Shown: one piece after another, positions 26,011 to 35,170 of the stretch
Layout: each line of letters begins with the position of its first letter
Position numbering within the stretch: position 1 is the first letter of the stretch
Assembly (NCBI RefSeq): GCF_039535475.1
Contig: NZ_BAAAXG010000002.1
Location: forward strand, 62,001 to 126,000
DNA length: 64,000 nt
Source: Streptomyces showdoensis
Lineage (GTDB): Bacteria; Actinomycetota; Actinomycetes; Streptomycetales; Streptomycetaceae
Reading direction: 5' to 3'
Made by a program: the position numbers and the translations under genes
Notes under the pieces: model-generated
The model's input: the letters and a program-made list of their open reading frames with translations, nothing else
Told to the model about the DNA's origin: nothing
Databases searched by the model: none

Positions 26011-27156
26011 TCAGGCCGGCCCCTCGGGCCCGGCCGGGGCCTCCGCCGGGACGGAGCGCAGCACGCGGAAGCGACCGGGCTCCGCCGGGTCCCGGTCGGC
26101 GACCTGGACGGGCGGCCACGCCCACTGCCACACGCCGACACCCGGCGCGCGGGTGAAGCGGATCGGCCCGCGGGTGCCCTCGACCGCCACCCGGGGCCAG
26201 GCCCCCGCGACCGCCGCCCGGTCCGTCCCGTACGAACGGAACACCCCGGCCAGCACGGTGACGGTGTCCCAGCCCTCGAAGGCCACGAAGGAGGGCGCCT
26301 CGCCCAGCAGCCCCCGCAGCTCCTCCCCGACCCGCTCGCCCAGCGGGCCCGGCCGCTCCGGCAGATAGCGCAGGAACGGGATCCCCGCGCCGTCCGCGCC
26401 GAGCGCTTCGGCCCACCCGGCGAACTCCGGCTGCCCGGCCGGGGCGCCGACGAGGAGCTCCGCGAGCCGGGGGTCGCTGCGGACGGCCCGGACCAGCGGC
26501 ACCGCCGGCTCCGGCTGGCCGACCAGCAGGAGGAACGCCGTCGCCCCGTGCTCGACGAGGGCGTCGCACAGGGCTTCGGGGCCGAGCGCGTTCGCGTCCA
26601 GCTCGACGACGGAGCCGCCGTGCGCCGCGAGGCGCTCGCGCAGGATGCCGGTCCCCGACGCCCAGTAGACGCTCGGCTGGACCGCCACGGCGACCCTGCC
26701 GTGCCCCGCGCCGAGCAGGAAGTCCGCGTAGGTACGCCAGCCGTGCGACTGGGCCGGGGGCAGCCGCGCCACCCACTCCGACGGCCCCTCGGTGAGCGCG
26801 TCCAGCACCGCCGAGGAGCACAGGAACGGTACGCCGAGGGCGTCGGCCCGGGCGGCGGCGGCCCGAGCCACGACGCTGTGGTACTCGCCCGCCACGGCGG
26901 CCACGCCCAGGCCGGCCAGCTCCTCCACGGCCACCGCGGCCCGCTCCGGATCGGCCGCGGTGTCCCGGACCAGCAGCTCCAGCGGCCTGCCGCCGATCCC
27001 TCCGGCGCCGTTGACCTCGCGTACGGCCAGTTCGAGCCCCGCGAGCAGGTGCCGGCCCGCCTCGGTCCAGCCGGGCCGGGTCAGCGGGACGAGGGCACCG
27101 ATGCGGAGGGGCGGGCCGTCCGGGTGCGGTGCCGCGGGCAGTGGTGGTGTGCTCAT
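26011..27156 (-). CDS. type 1 periplasmic-binding-fold protein (Leu/Ile/Val receptor-like) without signal peptide
   Basis: A 381-residue protein of the branched-chain amino-acid receptor family: RIGALVPLTRPGWTEAG opens the first lobe, followed by AVREVNGAGGIGGRPLELLV, then VAAVAGEYHSVVARAAAA and FVAFEGWDTVTVLAGVF. Normal members are lipoproteins, but this one starts MSTPPLPAAPHPDGPPLRIG with no hydrophobic signal or lipobox. It may be cytoplasmic and sense a ligand. No transporter genes are adjacent. It ends four bases from the flavohemoglobin stop. Confidence 0.8.
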   Translation of the reverse strand: MSTPPLPAAPHPDGPPLRIGALVPLTRPGWTEAGRHLLAGLELAVREVNGAGGIGGRPLELLVRDTAADPERAAVAVEELAGLGVAAVAGEYHSVVARAAAARADALGVPFLCSSAVLDALTEGPSEWVARLPPAQSHGWRTYADFLLGAGHGRVAVAVQPSVYWASGTGILRERLAAHGGSVVELDANALGPEALCDALVEHGATAFLLLVGQPEPAVPLVRAVRSDPRLAELLVGAPAGQPEFAGWAEALGADGAGIPFLRYLPERPGPLGERVGEELRGLLGEAPSFVAFEGWDTVTVLAGVFRSYGTDRAAVAGAWPRVAVEGTRGPIRFTRAPGVGVWQWAWPPVQVADRDPAEPGRFRVLRSVPAEAPAGPEGPA

Positions 27157-27235
27157 CGGGTGATCATAGGGAGCCGTGCGGGGACCGCCACGAGACCGGT
27201 CAGGATTCGAGAAGCGCGGGCGGTGGGCCGGGCCC

Positions 27236-27241
27236 TAGCGT
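27236..27241 (+). promoter_or_regulatory. -10 element of a leaderless promoter for the VOC gene
   Basis: TAGCGT ends 7 bases before the ATG at 27249, the same geometry as at the MFS, LacI and HTH-Mop genes. Confidence 0.5.
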
Positions 27242-27248
27242 GAGGGAC

Positions 27249-27896
27249 ATGGCAACCACCACTTCCTCAGTGTCCCTCGTGTCCCTCGTGTCCCTCTCCT
27301 GCGTCACCCTCGAGGTGGCCGACCTGGACGCCGCCCACCGCTTCTACACGGCCTTCGGCGTGGCCGGCCGTCTGCAGCTGCGGGCCTCGCAGGCGCCGAC
27401 CAGCGGCTTCCGGGGTTTCGCCCTGGCGCTGACGGTGTCGGGGCCCTCCACCGTCGACGCGTTCGTCGAGGCGGCGGTGGCCGCCGGTGCGGCGGTCGTG
27501 AAGCCCGCGGCCAAGTCGCTGTGGGGCTACGGCGGTGTCGTGCAGGCCCCGGACGGCACGATCTGGAAGCTGGCGACCTCGGCGAAGAAGGACGACGGCG
27601 TGGCCACCCGGGAGATCGACGAGATGGTCCTGCTGCTGGGTGTCGAGGACGTGAAGGCGACCCGGGAGTTCTACGTCGGCCAGGGGCTGAGCGTGGCGAA
27701 GAGCTTCGGCGGCAAGTACGCGGAGTTCACGGCCGCAGCGTCCAGCCCGGTGAAGCTGGCGCTGTACAAGCACCGGGGCCTGGCCAAGGAGGTCGGCGTC
27801 CCGGTCGAGGGCGGCGGCTCGCACCGCATCGTCCTGGGCGGCACCGGCGCCTCCTTCACCGACCCCGACGGATTCGTCTGGGAAGCGGGCTCCTAG
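27249..27896 (+). CDS. VOC-family (glyoxalase-like) protein
   Basis: A 215-residue protein with two short VOC modules: SCVTLEVADLDAAHRFYTAF near residue 17 and VLLLGVEDVKATREFYVGQG near 128, each followed by beta strands ending GGVVQAPDGTIWKLA and GASFTDPDGFVWEAGS. Function is not defined; relatives include glyoxalases and antibiotic-binding proteins. The N-terminus contains a small repeat, SVSLVSLVSLS. It appears to be leaderless. Its stop overlaps the end of the convergent pspAB gene by four bases. Confidence 0.8.
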   Translation: MATTTSSVSLVSLVSLSCVTLEVADLDAAHRFYTAFGVAGRLQLRASQAPTSGFRGFALALTVSGPSTVDAFVEAAVAAGAAVVKPAAKSLWGYGGVVQAPDGTIWKLATSAKKDDGVATREIDEMVLLLGVEDVKATREFYVGQGLSVAKSFGGKYAEFTAAASSPVKLALYKHRGLAKEVGVPVEGGGSHRIVLGGTGASFTDPDGFVWEAGS

Positions 27897-28486
27897 GAGC
27901 TGCCCACACCCGGCGCACCCCACAGGGGGAACCAGCGTTCCAGGTCGGGCTCGATCGCGAGGTCACCCGCGAGCAGGGCCCTGACCTGGAGCTCCAGGGC
28001 GTTGTCCCGCCGGACCGTGCCGTCCGCCCGGGGCGCGAACGGATAGAACGTGCCGCGCTTGTAGAGGTAGACGAGCGCGAGGTCGTGGTCCACGTCCGGG
28101 GCGCGGAACACGGTCAGGGAGCAGAGCAGGTGCGGGCCGAACCCCGACTCCTGCAGCAGGGTGTTGACGGCGTGCAGGTCGTTCACGAGCGTGACGACGT
28201 CGTCGGCGGCCCGCCGGACGCGCAGCCAGGTGTACCCGTACGCGTCGTGGGAGAACGCGACCGGTCCGGAGCCCTCGGAGGAGACGTCGAGCAGCTCCCG
28301 CACCTCCTCCTTGAGGCGGGTGAAGGCGCCGCCCTCCACCCCCGCGAAGCAGACCGACCCCTCGCCGGTCGGGACGAACCCGGTGCCGGCCCGGAGGGTC
28401 AGGGCGGCCGACGGCAGGGCGAAGAGCCGGTCGAGATCGGGCCGCACGGGCTTGCTGCGCCCGAGGATGCTGTCGAGGATTCCCAC
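27893..28486 (-). CDS. pspAB: PspA-associated protein PspAB
   Basis: A 197-residue cytoplasmic protein starting MGILDSILGRSKPVRPDLDR, followed by an all-alpha/beta domain with FSHDAYGYTWLRVRRA and LVYLYKRGTFYPFAP. This wording matches the actinobacterial PspAB family, found next to HtpX and linked to envelope stress with PspA. The htpX gene lies 29 bases upstream in the same direction. AAAGGGA precedes the GTG by 5 bases. The biochemical role of PspAB is not established. Confidence 0.82.
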   Translation of the reverse strand: MGILDSILGRSKPVRPDLDRLFALPSAALTLRAGTGFVPTGEGSVCFAGVEGGAFTRLKEEVRELLDVSSEGSGPVAFSHDAYGYTWLRVRRAADDVVTLVNDLHAVNTLLQESGFGPHLLCSLTVFRAPDVDHDLALVYLYKRGTFYPFAPRADGTVRRDNALELQVRALLAGDLAIEPDLERWFPLWGAPGVGSS

Positions 28487-28515
28487 CGGGTTCCCTTTCG
28501 CCTCGGATCCGGCTC

Positions 28516-29427
28516 TCAGACCTGTCCCAGCCGCTCCGAGATCCGGGCGAGCTGGTCCAGGCGCTGTTCCAGGGTGGGGTGGGTGGACAGCAGCCGGCCC
28601 AGGCTCTCCTTCGAGGAGAAGGCGGGGGCGAACCAGAAGGCGTTGTACGGCTCGGCCTTGCGCAGGTCCCGGGTCGGGATCCGGGCCATCTCCCCGGACA
28701 CCTTCGTCAGCGCCGAGGCCAGCGCCGAGGGGCGGCCGGTGAGCAGCGCGGCGGCCCGGTCGGCGGCCAGCTCGCGGTAGCGGGACAGCACCCGGGTCAG
28801 CAGGAAGCTGAGGACGTACACCGCGCCGCTGACGACCGGTACGAGGATCATCGCCGCGGCCGCGTTGGCGTCGCGGCTGCGGCCGAGCCCGCTGTAGAGC
28901 GCGACCCGGGTCATCATCCCGGCGAGCACACCGAGGAAGGAGGCGATGGTCATCACCGCCACGTCCCGGTGCGCCACGTGGGACATCTCGTGGGCGAGGA
29001 CCCCCTCCAGCTCCTCGGGCTCCAGGCGGCGGAGCAACCCGGTGGTGACGCAGACCAGCGCGGTCTTCTCGCCCCGGCCGGTGGCGAACGCGTTGGGCAC
29101 GTCGCTGTCGGCGACCGCCACCTTCGGCTTCGGCATGTCGGCCAGCGCGCAGATCCGGTCCACGGTGCCGTGCAGCTCGGGAGCCTGCTCGCGGGTGACC
29201 TCGCGGGCGCCCATGCCCAGCGCGGCGATCTTGTCGCTGAACCAGAACTGGCCGACGAACAGGGCGCCGGCGACGAGCAGGACGACGGGCCAGGAGCCGC
29301 GCAGCAGCACCAGGAGGACGCCGACGAAGACCACGTACAGCAGCCCGATCAGGAACATCGTCGTCGCCATACGGGTCGCGAGCCCCCGGTCGGGGGCGTA
29401 GCGCGACAGGGACCGAGTCCTGGGCAT
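28516..29427 (-). CDS. htpX: HtpX zinc metalloprotease (M48 family)
   Basis: A 303-residue membrane protease. Two N-terminal helices (TMFLIGLLYVVFVGVLLVLL and the next, VVLLVAGALFVGQFWF) precede the M48 domain with VPNAFATGRGEKTALVCVTT, the zinc motif LAHEMSHVAHRD and a third ligand region RYRELAADRAAALLTGRP. HtpX degrades misfolded membrane proteins. The ATG has GAAGG 7 bases upstream; the pspAB gene follows after 29 bases, forming a stress operon. Confidence 0.93.
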   Translation of the reverse strand: MPRTRSLSRYAPDRGLATRMATTMFLIGLLYVVFVGVLLVLLRGSWPVVLLVAGALFVGQFWFSDKIAALGMGAREVTREQAPELHGTVDRICALADMPKPKVAVADSDVPNAFATGRGEKTALVCVTTGLLRRLEPEELEGVLAHEMSHVAHRDVAVMTIASFLGVLAGMMTRVALYSGLGRSRDANAAAAMILVPVVSGAVYVLSFLLTRVLSRYRELAADRAAALLTGRPSALASALTKVSGEMARIPTRDLRKAEPYNAFWFAPAFSSKESLGRLLSTHPTLEQRLDQLARISERLGQV

Positions 29428-29555
29428 CCGGACACCTTCTTCCGGGCCTGGGGGCGCGCGGCGCACGCCCCCTCTGCCAGTGTGCCGCAGCCGGGCGCCG
29501 TGCGACGGGGCCGTCGTTCCGGCCCGCCACGAGGTCTGGCGGCCCGGATCGGGGG

Positions 29556-29561
29556 CATAGT
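29556..29561 (+). promoter_or_regulatory. -10 element of a leaderless promoter for the reductase gene
   Basis: CATAGT ends 6 bases before the GTG at 29568 and there is no ribosome binding site. Confidence 0.45.
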
Positions 29562-29567
29562 AGTGGC

Positions 29568-30902
29568 GTGATCACCAAAAGTGACGAGTCCGAAGGGGGC
29601 CGCGACGGCGGCCGCGGGGGATCCGAAGGCGCCGGTGACGAGGAGGCGCGGGTCATCGTCGTGGGGGCGGGTCCCGCGGGCTCCGCGGCCGCGGCGCACC
29701 TGGCGCGCGCCGGGGTCGACGTGCTGCTCCTGGAGAAGAGCGGCTTCCCCCGCGAGAAGGTGTGCGGGGACGGTCTGACGCCCCGCAGCGTCCTCCAGCT
29801 GGTGCGGCTGGGCATCGACATCGACACCCCGGGCTGGATGCGGAACAAGGGGATGCGCTGGGTCTGCGGCGGCCATCAGGTGGAGCTGGACTGGCCGCGC
29901 CTGGGCACCCTGCCCGACTTCGGGCTCACCCGCAGCCGGCACGACTTCGACGAACTGCTGGCCTCCCACGCGAGCGCCTCCGGGGCGCGGCTGCGCACCC
30001 ACGTGAAGGTGACGGGTCCCCTGACCGACCGCTCGGGCCGGGTCGTCGGCGTGGCCGCCGTCCGCGGTCCCGAGGGCGAGCCGGTGGAGTACCGGGCCCC
30101 GCTGGTGGTCGCCGCCGACGGCGCCTCGGCGCGCACGGCGCTCGGCCTCGGGCTCGTGCGGGACGAGCGGCGGCCGGTGGCGGCGGCGGCCCGCCGGTAC
30201 TACCGCAGCGAGGCCCGCACCCACGACCCGTACCTGGAGCTGTGGGCCGACCTGCGCTGCCCCCGCACCGGTCACGACCTGCCCGGCTACGGCTGGGTGT
30301 TCCCGCTGGGGGACGGGCGCGTGAACGTGGGGCTCGGGGCCCTGCCGCAGCAGCGCCGGCGGCGGCCCGTGGACCTGCGGGCGGCGCTGGAGCACTGGCT
30401 GGACCGGCTGCCCGAGGAGTGGGGGCTGCGCGAGGAGAACGCCGACTCGCCGCTGCGCAGCGCCCCGCTGCCGATGGGGCTGAACCGGCGTCCGCAGTAC
30501 GGGCGGGGGCTGCTGCTGGTGGGGGACAGCGCCGGCATGGTCAGCCCGTGGAGCGGCGAGGGCATCGCCCAGGCGATGGAGGCCGCCGAGGTGGCGGCGG
30601 AGACCATCGCGCTGGCGCTGGCGCGCCCGGCCGGGCCGCGCAGGGAGCACGCGCTGCACCAGTACCCGGTCGAGATCCAGCGCCGTTGGGCGCGCTACTT
30701 CCGGCTGGGCGACCTCGCGGGGGACCTGGTCCTCTCGCGGTTCGGCTTCCGGCCGGTGCTGCACCCCCGGGTGATGGCCTCGCCGCGGCTGCTGGGCGTC
30801 CTGGCCCGGCTGCTGACACATGTGAGCGACGAGCCCGCGCAGGACCGGGTCGACGCCCTGTTGCACGGCATCCTGCGCCTGGTCCCCGTGCCGCGGCGGT
30901 AG
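29568..30902 (+). CDS. geranylgeranyl reductase-family FAD oxidoreductase
   Basis: A 444-residue flavoprotein. VIVVGAGPAGSAAAAHLARA is the FAD dinucleotide-binding motif; FPREKVCGDGLTPR is the family signature with its conserved Cys; LVVAADGASARTALGLG and GLLLVGDSAGMVSPWSGEGI complete the FAD site. In actinobacteria these enzymes saturate isoprenoid side chains, for example of menaquinone, and a copy usually lies near the nuo genes. Here the neighbours are htpX and lapA, so the substrate is open. The first 25 residues are Gly/Asp-rich and extra. Leaderless start at GTG. Confidence 0.85.
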   Translation: MITKSDESEGGRDGGRGGSEGAGDEEARVIVVGAGPAGSAAAAHLARAGVDVLLLEKSGFPREKVCGDGLTPRSVLQLVRLGIDIDTPGWMRNKGMRWVCGGHQVELDWPRLGTLPDFGLTRSRHDFDELLASHASASGARLRTHVKVTGPLTDRSGRVVGVAAVRGPEGEPVEYRAPLVVAADGASARTALGLGLVRDERRPVAAAARRYYRSEARTHDPYLELWADLRCPRTGHDLPGYGWVFPLGDGRVNVGLGALPQQRRRRPVDLRAALEHWLDRLPEEWGLREENADSPLRSAPLPMGLNRRPQYGRGLLLVGDSAGMVSPWSGEGIAQAMEAAEVAAETIALALARPAGPRREHALHQYPVEIQRRWARYFRLGDLAGDLVLSRFGFRPVLHPRVMASPRLLGVLARLLTHVSDEPAQDRVDALLHGILRLVPVPRR

Positions 30903-30967
30903 AGCGGCGCCCGCGCGGGGCGATCCCCGGGCGGGCGCGTGGAGTCGTGCCGCGGGCCGGGGGCCCG

Positions 30968-31225
30968 TCAGCGGCGGGCGCTGCGGCGGTAGGCGATGAA
31001 CATGCCCATGATGACGCCGACGAGCAGGGTGACCGTCAGGACGATCCAGAGGGGCAGCGTGACCTCGGGGATCCAGAGGCGGATGGTGACCGAGCCGGTG
31101 TTGGCGGCGATGAACCAGATGGCCAGGACCGCGAGCACCAGCAGGCCGAGGGTGCGGAGTCGGACGTCCCGCCCCTTGACCGTCACGGTGGGCGGTGCGT
31201 GCGCCTTCTCGGAGTGCCGGGACAT
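30968..31225 (-). CDS. LapA-domain small membrane protein
   Basis: An 85-residue protein with two membrane helices (LRTLGLLVLAVLAIWFIAAN and PLWIVLTVTLLVGVIMGMFI) joined by SVTIRLWIPEVTL, the LapA (lipopolysaccharide assembly protein A-like) pattern. In Gram-positives its role is unknown. It appears to be leaderless. Confidence 0.82.
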   Translation of the reverse strand: MSRHSEKAHAPPTVTVKGRDVRLRTLGLLVLAVLAIWFIAANTGSVTIRLWIPEVTLPLWIVLTVTLLVGVIMGMFIAYRRSARR

Positions 31226-31231
31226 ATGTCC

Positions 31232-31237
31232 AGTATG
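31232..31237 (-). promoter_or_regulatory. -10 element of a leaderless promoter for the lapA-like gene
   Basis: On the minus strand CATACT ends 6 bases before the ATG (31225), with no ribosome binding site. Confidence 0.45.
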
Positions 31238-31412
31238 CGGAGATGCGTCCGAATGGGCGACCTCGGGTCCGCCTCGCCGGTCCGCACGGCCGTCCGGGTC
31301 GCCGGGCGGCCCGGGTTCGAGTCCAATGGCTGGGACCGGTCGGGGCACGGCAGAACGGAGCGGGACGCGGCAGGGCATCGCAGGGCGGGACCGGACGGGA
31401 CAGGGAGGCGGG

Positions 31413-32252
31413 ATGTCGTTGGCGGCCCGGATGCGCGGCATCCGGAGTGCGGCCGAGCGCCGCTTCCCCGTGCTCTCGGAACTGACGGGCCGACTGGTGG
31501 GCGGGAACCTCCTCGACGCGGCCACCCGGCTCGCGGCCCAGGCCTTCCTGGCCGCCGTGCCCCTCCTCTTCGCCCTGGCGGCCTTCGCCCCGCTCGGCGT
31601 GCGCGACCAGCTGCAGGACTCCCTGCGGGCGATGTTCGGGCTGACGGGCCAGGGCGACACCGAGCTGCGGCAGGTCCTGGAGGGTTCTACCGCCGAGAGC
31701 CTGCGGGAGACCACGGGGATCCTCGGCGCGCTCGTGGCCCTGGTCTCGGCCACCAGCTTCAGCCGCGCCATGGCCCGGGTCTGCGAGCGGGCCTGGGGGC
31801 TGCCCAAGGCGGGGACCCGGATCGCGGCCTGGCGGTGGACCGTGTGGCTGCTCGCCCTGTGCCTGGTGGTGCTGTTCCAGGCCCCGCTCCGGGACGGCTT
31901 CGGCGCCGGGGCGTGGCTGGGCATGCCGCTGTACTTCCTCGTGGGCGTCGGGGTGTGGCTCTGGACCCAGCACCTCCTGCTCGCCAAACGCGTCGCCTGG
32001 CTGCCCCTGCTGCCCGGCTCGCTCCTGGCCGCCGGGGCGACCACGGCCCTCGCCCTGACGGCCCGTCTCTACATGCCGGGCGCGGTCAACAGGGCGCTGG
32101 AGGAGTACGGTTCCCTGGGCCTGGTCCTGACGATGCTGTCGTGGCTCATCGGGGTGTGCGCCGCCCTCACCTTCGCGGTCACGATCGGCGCCGTACTGGC
32201 CCAGGAGCCGCCCCTCGACCGCTATCTCGGGACCCGGCGCCGCGACGGCTGA
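31413..32252 (+). CDS. YihY/BrkB-family membrane protein
   Basis: A 279-residue protein with about six membrane helices: AAQAFLAAVPLLFALAAFAP, then RWTVWLLALCLVVLFQAPL, a Gly-rich pair, and GLVLTMLSWLIGVCAALTFA. The segments fit the YihY/virulence factor BrkB family, an inner-membrane protein of unsettled function (once thought to be RNase BN). AGGGAGG lies 4-5 bases before the ATG. It diverges from the lapA-like gene. Confidence 0.82.
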   Translation: MSLAARMRGIRSAAERRFPVLSELTGRLVGGNLLDAATRLAAQAFLAAVPLLFALAAFAPLGVRDQLQDSLRAMFGLTGQGDTELRQVLEGSTAESLRETTGILGALVALVSATSFSRAMARVCERAWGLPKAGTRIAAWRWTVWLLALCLVVLFQAPLRDGFGAGAWLGMPLYFLVGVGVWLWTQHLLLAKRVAWLPLLPGSLLAAGATTALALTARLYMPGAVNRALEEYGSLGLVLTMLSWLIGVCAALTFAVTIGAVLAQEPPLDRYLGTRRRDG

Positions 32253-32440
32253 GCGGGGGCGCGGGGTGAACGGGCGGATCGACGCCCGTGCAAAGCCGTG
32301 GTGGGGCCACCCAGATTTTGCCCGCCCGTGGTTGCCGCTCCGAGGGCTCCGGCGGACTCTTGGTCACCATGCCCTCGGGCAACAGGTACTGCTGGTCACG
32401 GGGGGTGCAAGGGGCCCTCCGCCCTGAGCGGGGAATGTTC

Positions 32441-33421
32441 ATGCACCTCGAGTTCCGGCACCTCCGTGTCCTGCTCACCGTCGCCGAGGCCGGCAGCATC
32501 CGCAAAGCGGCCGCGCGGCTGCAGCTGTCCCAGCCGGCCACGAGCGCCCAGTTGAAGCGGATCGAGCACGAGCTGGGCGGCCCGCTCTTCGTCCGCAGCG
32601 CCGAGGGGGTGCAGCCGAACGAGAACGGGCAGTACGTGCTGCGCTGCGCACGTGACCTGGTGGTCGGCTTCGACCGGCTGCGCGAGCACGCGCGGTCGAC
32701 CGCCGAGGCCGACCGCGAGACCGCCGCGCCGCTGCGGGCCGGCGGGACCGCCGGCCCCCTCGTCTCGCTGCTGATCCCCACCCTCTTCGAGCTCGTCCCG
32801 GACCGCCGTATCAGCATCGACGCCCGCCGTTCGGTGCACACCCTCGTGAAGACCCTGAGTCAGGGCAAGTGCGATATCGCGGTGTTCGGCGAGTTCCCGG
32901 GTTTCCCCCTTCCCGTCGGCGAATCCGTCGCGACCCGCACCCTGCTCCGCGAGCCGGTCTTCGTCCTGCTCGCGGAGGACCATCCCCTGGCCCGCCGGGA
33001 GACCGTCGGTCTGCGCGAACTCAGGGACGAGGAATGGGTCATGCCGGAGGCCGACGAGAGCGGGGTGCACGCCTACCTCCATCTCACCTGCCAGTCGGCG
33101 GGCTTCACCCCGCGCATCACCCATGTGACCTCGGACCTGTCCGTGGCGCGCATCCTGGTGGCCGGCCGGCGGGCGGTCTGCGGGGTGTGGCCGACCGCCG
33201 ACGTCCCGCCGGAGGGCACCGTGCAGCGGCCGCTGGCCGACGTCCCGTTCCACCGGCGGCTGCAGCTCGCCTGGAACACGGGCACCGTCCCACCCGGACT
33301 CGCGGACGCGGTGGGCGAACGCCTGCTGGCCGCCTACCTGTCGCTGGTGCGGCAGCGCCCGCCCTATCAGGCCTGGTGGGAGGGGGGCGGCTCGGAGTTC
33401 GCGCTCGGCGCGGACGGGTGA
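32441..33421 (+). CDS. LysR-family transcriptional regulator
   Basis: A 326-residue regulator: winged HTH EFRHLRVLLTVAEAGSIRKA through LQLSQPATSAQLKRIEHELG at the N-terminus, then a LysR effector domain (FVLLAEDHPLARRETVGLRE, and VARILVAGRRAVCGVWP). It lies 147 bases upstream of a secreted M4 metalloprotease in the same direction; Streptomyces has LysR activators (SnpR/MprR type) beside secreted metalloproteases, so local control is likely. The ATG at 32441 is preferred because GGGGA is 6 bases upstream; another ATG is two codons earlier. Confidence 0.85.
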   Translation: MHLEFRHLRVLLTVAEAGSIRKAAARLQLSQPATSAQLKRIEHELGGPLFVRSAEGVQPNENGQYVLRCARDLVVGFDRLREHARSTAEADRETAAPLRAGGTAGPLVSLLIPTLFELVPDRRISIDARRSVHTLVKTLSQGKCDIAVFGEFPGFPLPVGESVATRTLLREPVFVLLAEDHPLARRETVGLRELRDEEWVMPEADESGVHAYLHLTCQSAGFTPRITHVTSDLSVARILVAGRRAVCGVWPTADVPPEGTVQRPLADVPFHRRLQLAWNTGTVPPGLADAVGERLLAAYLSLVRQRPPYQAWWEGGGSEFALGADG

Positions 33422-33448
33422 CCGCCCGGGCGGCGCCCCCGCGCCCCC

Positions 33449-33466
33449 TATAGCTCCCCGGCTATA
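33449..33466. promoter_or_regulatory. inverted repeat in the LysR-protease gap
   Basis: TATAGC-TCCCCG-GCTATA is a perfect dyad, AT-rich against its surroundings, directly followed by TCCCACCTGGGA. It lies about 100 bases before the M4 protease start, a place suited to a LysR-type activator site. Confidence 0.5.
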
Positions 33467-33568
33467 TCCCACCTGGGATCACGTCAGGAACATGTCACCT
33501 GGTGAACACTTCGCGTCAACGTCCCAGGACGTCGTCACCCCCCACGACGAGCGAAGGAACACCGCGTC

Positions 33569-35170
33569 ATGCCCCGTCCCCTGCTTGCCCTCTCCACGAT
33601 GGTCGCCGCCGGTGTCCTCACCACCGGCGCCCTGGCCGCCCCCGCCACCGCGCAGCCCCAGGCCGCCCCGCACGGCATATCGGTCCGCGACACGGCGATA
33701 GCCCGGGCCCAGGCGCACGTGCACCGGCACGCCGACACCTTCGGCTTCGGAGCGGGCCAGGCCCTCCAGGTCAAGGACGTCGTCATCGACGCCGACGGCA
33801 CCCAGCACGTGCGCTTCGAGCGCACCTACCGCGGCCTCCCCGTCGTCGGCGGCGACTTCGTCGTCCACCAGAAGGCCGACGGCTCGCTCAAGGGCTCCAG
33901 CCACGCCCGGGCCCGCAAGGTCGCGCTCACCTCCGTCACCCCCGCCGTGGACGCGAAGGGCACCGCCGCCGGCGCCCTGCAGCGCTCCCGCGGCCTGGTG
34001 CGCAGCGCCCGCTCCACCCCCGAGCTGATCGTGTGGGCCGCCGACGGCACCGCGCGCCTCGCCTGGCGCACCACCGTGCAGGGCCTGGGCGACAAGGGCC
34101 AGCCGCACGGCGAGGTCTTCGTCACCGACGCCCGGAGCGGCGCGGCGATCGAGAACTACGACGCCGAGCGCGAGGCGACCGGCACCGGCCACTCCGAGTA
34201 CACCGGCGACGTCGCCATCGACACCACCCAGCAGGCCGACGGCACCTTCGCGCTGATCGACCCGACCCGCAAGCACGTCACCAAGGACGCGCGCAACGTC
34301 TCCGCCTCCTCCCTGAACAGCTCCTCGGGCACGCTGTTCACCGACGCCGACAACGTCTGGGGCGACGGCCGGAAGTTCTCCACCGACCGCTCCACCGCCG
34401 CCGTCGACGCGCACGTGAACACGGCGAAGACCTTCGACTACTACAAGAGCACCTTCGGCCGGAACGGCATCAAGAACGACGGCCGCGGCGCCACCGTCTT
34501 CGTCCACGTCGGCACCAACTGGGACAACGCCCAGTGGTCGGACTCCTGCTTCTGCATGATGACCGGCGACGGCGACGGCACCACCGACCCCGAGCAGGTC
34601 GACCTCGACACCATGGGCCACGAGATGACCCACGGCGTCACCTCCGCCACCGCCAACCTGCGCTACAGCGGCGAGTCCGGCGGCCTCAACGAGGCCACCA
34701 GCGACATCCTCGGCACGATGGTCGAGTGGTACGCCAACAACCCGGTCGACACCCCGGACTACCTCTTCAGCGACCAGTCCACCCCGCCGTGGCTGCGCCG
34801 TTTCGACAAGCCCTCCCTGGACGGCCGCTCCGCCGACTACTGGTCGAAGTCCGTCGGCCGGCTCGACGTGCACAACTCCTCCGGCGTCGGCAACCACTGG
34901 TTCTACCTGGCGAGCGAGGGCAGCGGCAGCAAGACGATCAACGGCGTCACCTACAACAGCCCGACCTACAACGGCTCCACCGTCACCGGCATCGGCAACA
35001 AGAAGGCCTCCGCCATCTGGTACCGGGCGCTGACCGTCTACATGACCTCCACCACGGACTACAAGGGCGCCCGCACCGCGACCCTGAACGCGGCGAAGGA
35101 CCTGTACGGCGCCACCAGCACCGAGTACGCCACCGTGGCGGCCGCCTGGAGCGCGGTCAACGTCGCCTGA
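33569..35170 (+). CDS. secreted M4-family (thermolysin-like) zinc metallopeptidase
   Basis: A 533-residue preproenzyme: Sec signal (1 to about 29, MVAAGVLTTGALAAPATAQ), an FTP/PepSY-type propeptide (VRFERTYRGLPVVGGDFVVH) that inhibits and folds the enzyme, then the thermolysin domain. DTMGHEMTHGVTSATANL supplies zinc ligands His351 and His355 with catalytic Glu352, and GGLNEATSDILGTMVEW supplies the third ligand Glu375; the C-terminal helical lobe has GVGNHWFYLASEGSGS. It digests extracellular protein. The size and order are standard for Streptomyces neutral proteases. Regulation by the LysR gene upstream is likely. Confidence 0.93.
   Translation: MPRPLLALSTMVAAGVLTTGALAAPATAQPQAAPHGISVRDTAIARAQAHVHRHADTFGFGAGQALQVKDVVIDADGTQHVRFERTYRGLPVVGGDFVVHQKADGSLKGSSHARARKVALTSVTPAVDAKGTAAGALQRSRGLVRSARSTPELIVWAADGTARLAWRTTVQGLGDKGQPHGEVFVTDARSGAAIENYDAEREATGTGHSEYTGDVAIDTTQQADGTFALIDPTRKHVTKDARNVSASSLNSSSGTLFTDADNVWGDGRKFSTDRSTAAVDAHVNTAKTFDYYKSTFGRNGIKNDGRGATVFVHVGTNWDNAQWSDSCFCMMTGDGDGTTDPEQVDLDTMGHEMTHGVTSATANLRYSGESGGLNEATSDILGTMVEWYANNPVDTPDYLFSDQSTPPWLRRFDKPSLDGRSADYWSKSVGRLDVHNSSGVGNHWFYLASEGSGSKTINGVTYNSPTYNGSTVTGIGNKKASAIWYRALTVYMTSTTDYKGARTATLNAAKDLYGATSTEYATVAAAWSAVNVA

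Noticed and set aside
31300..31335. GGGTTCGAGTCC, like a tRNA T-loop
   Set aside because: The flanking bases do not form a T-stem, and no acceptor, D-arm or anticodon arm can be folded upstream.
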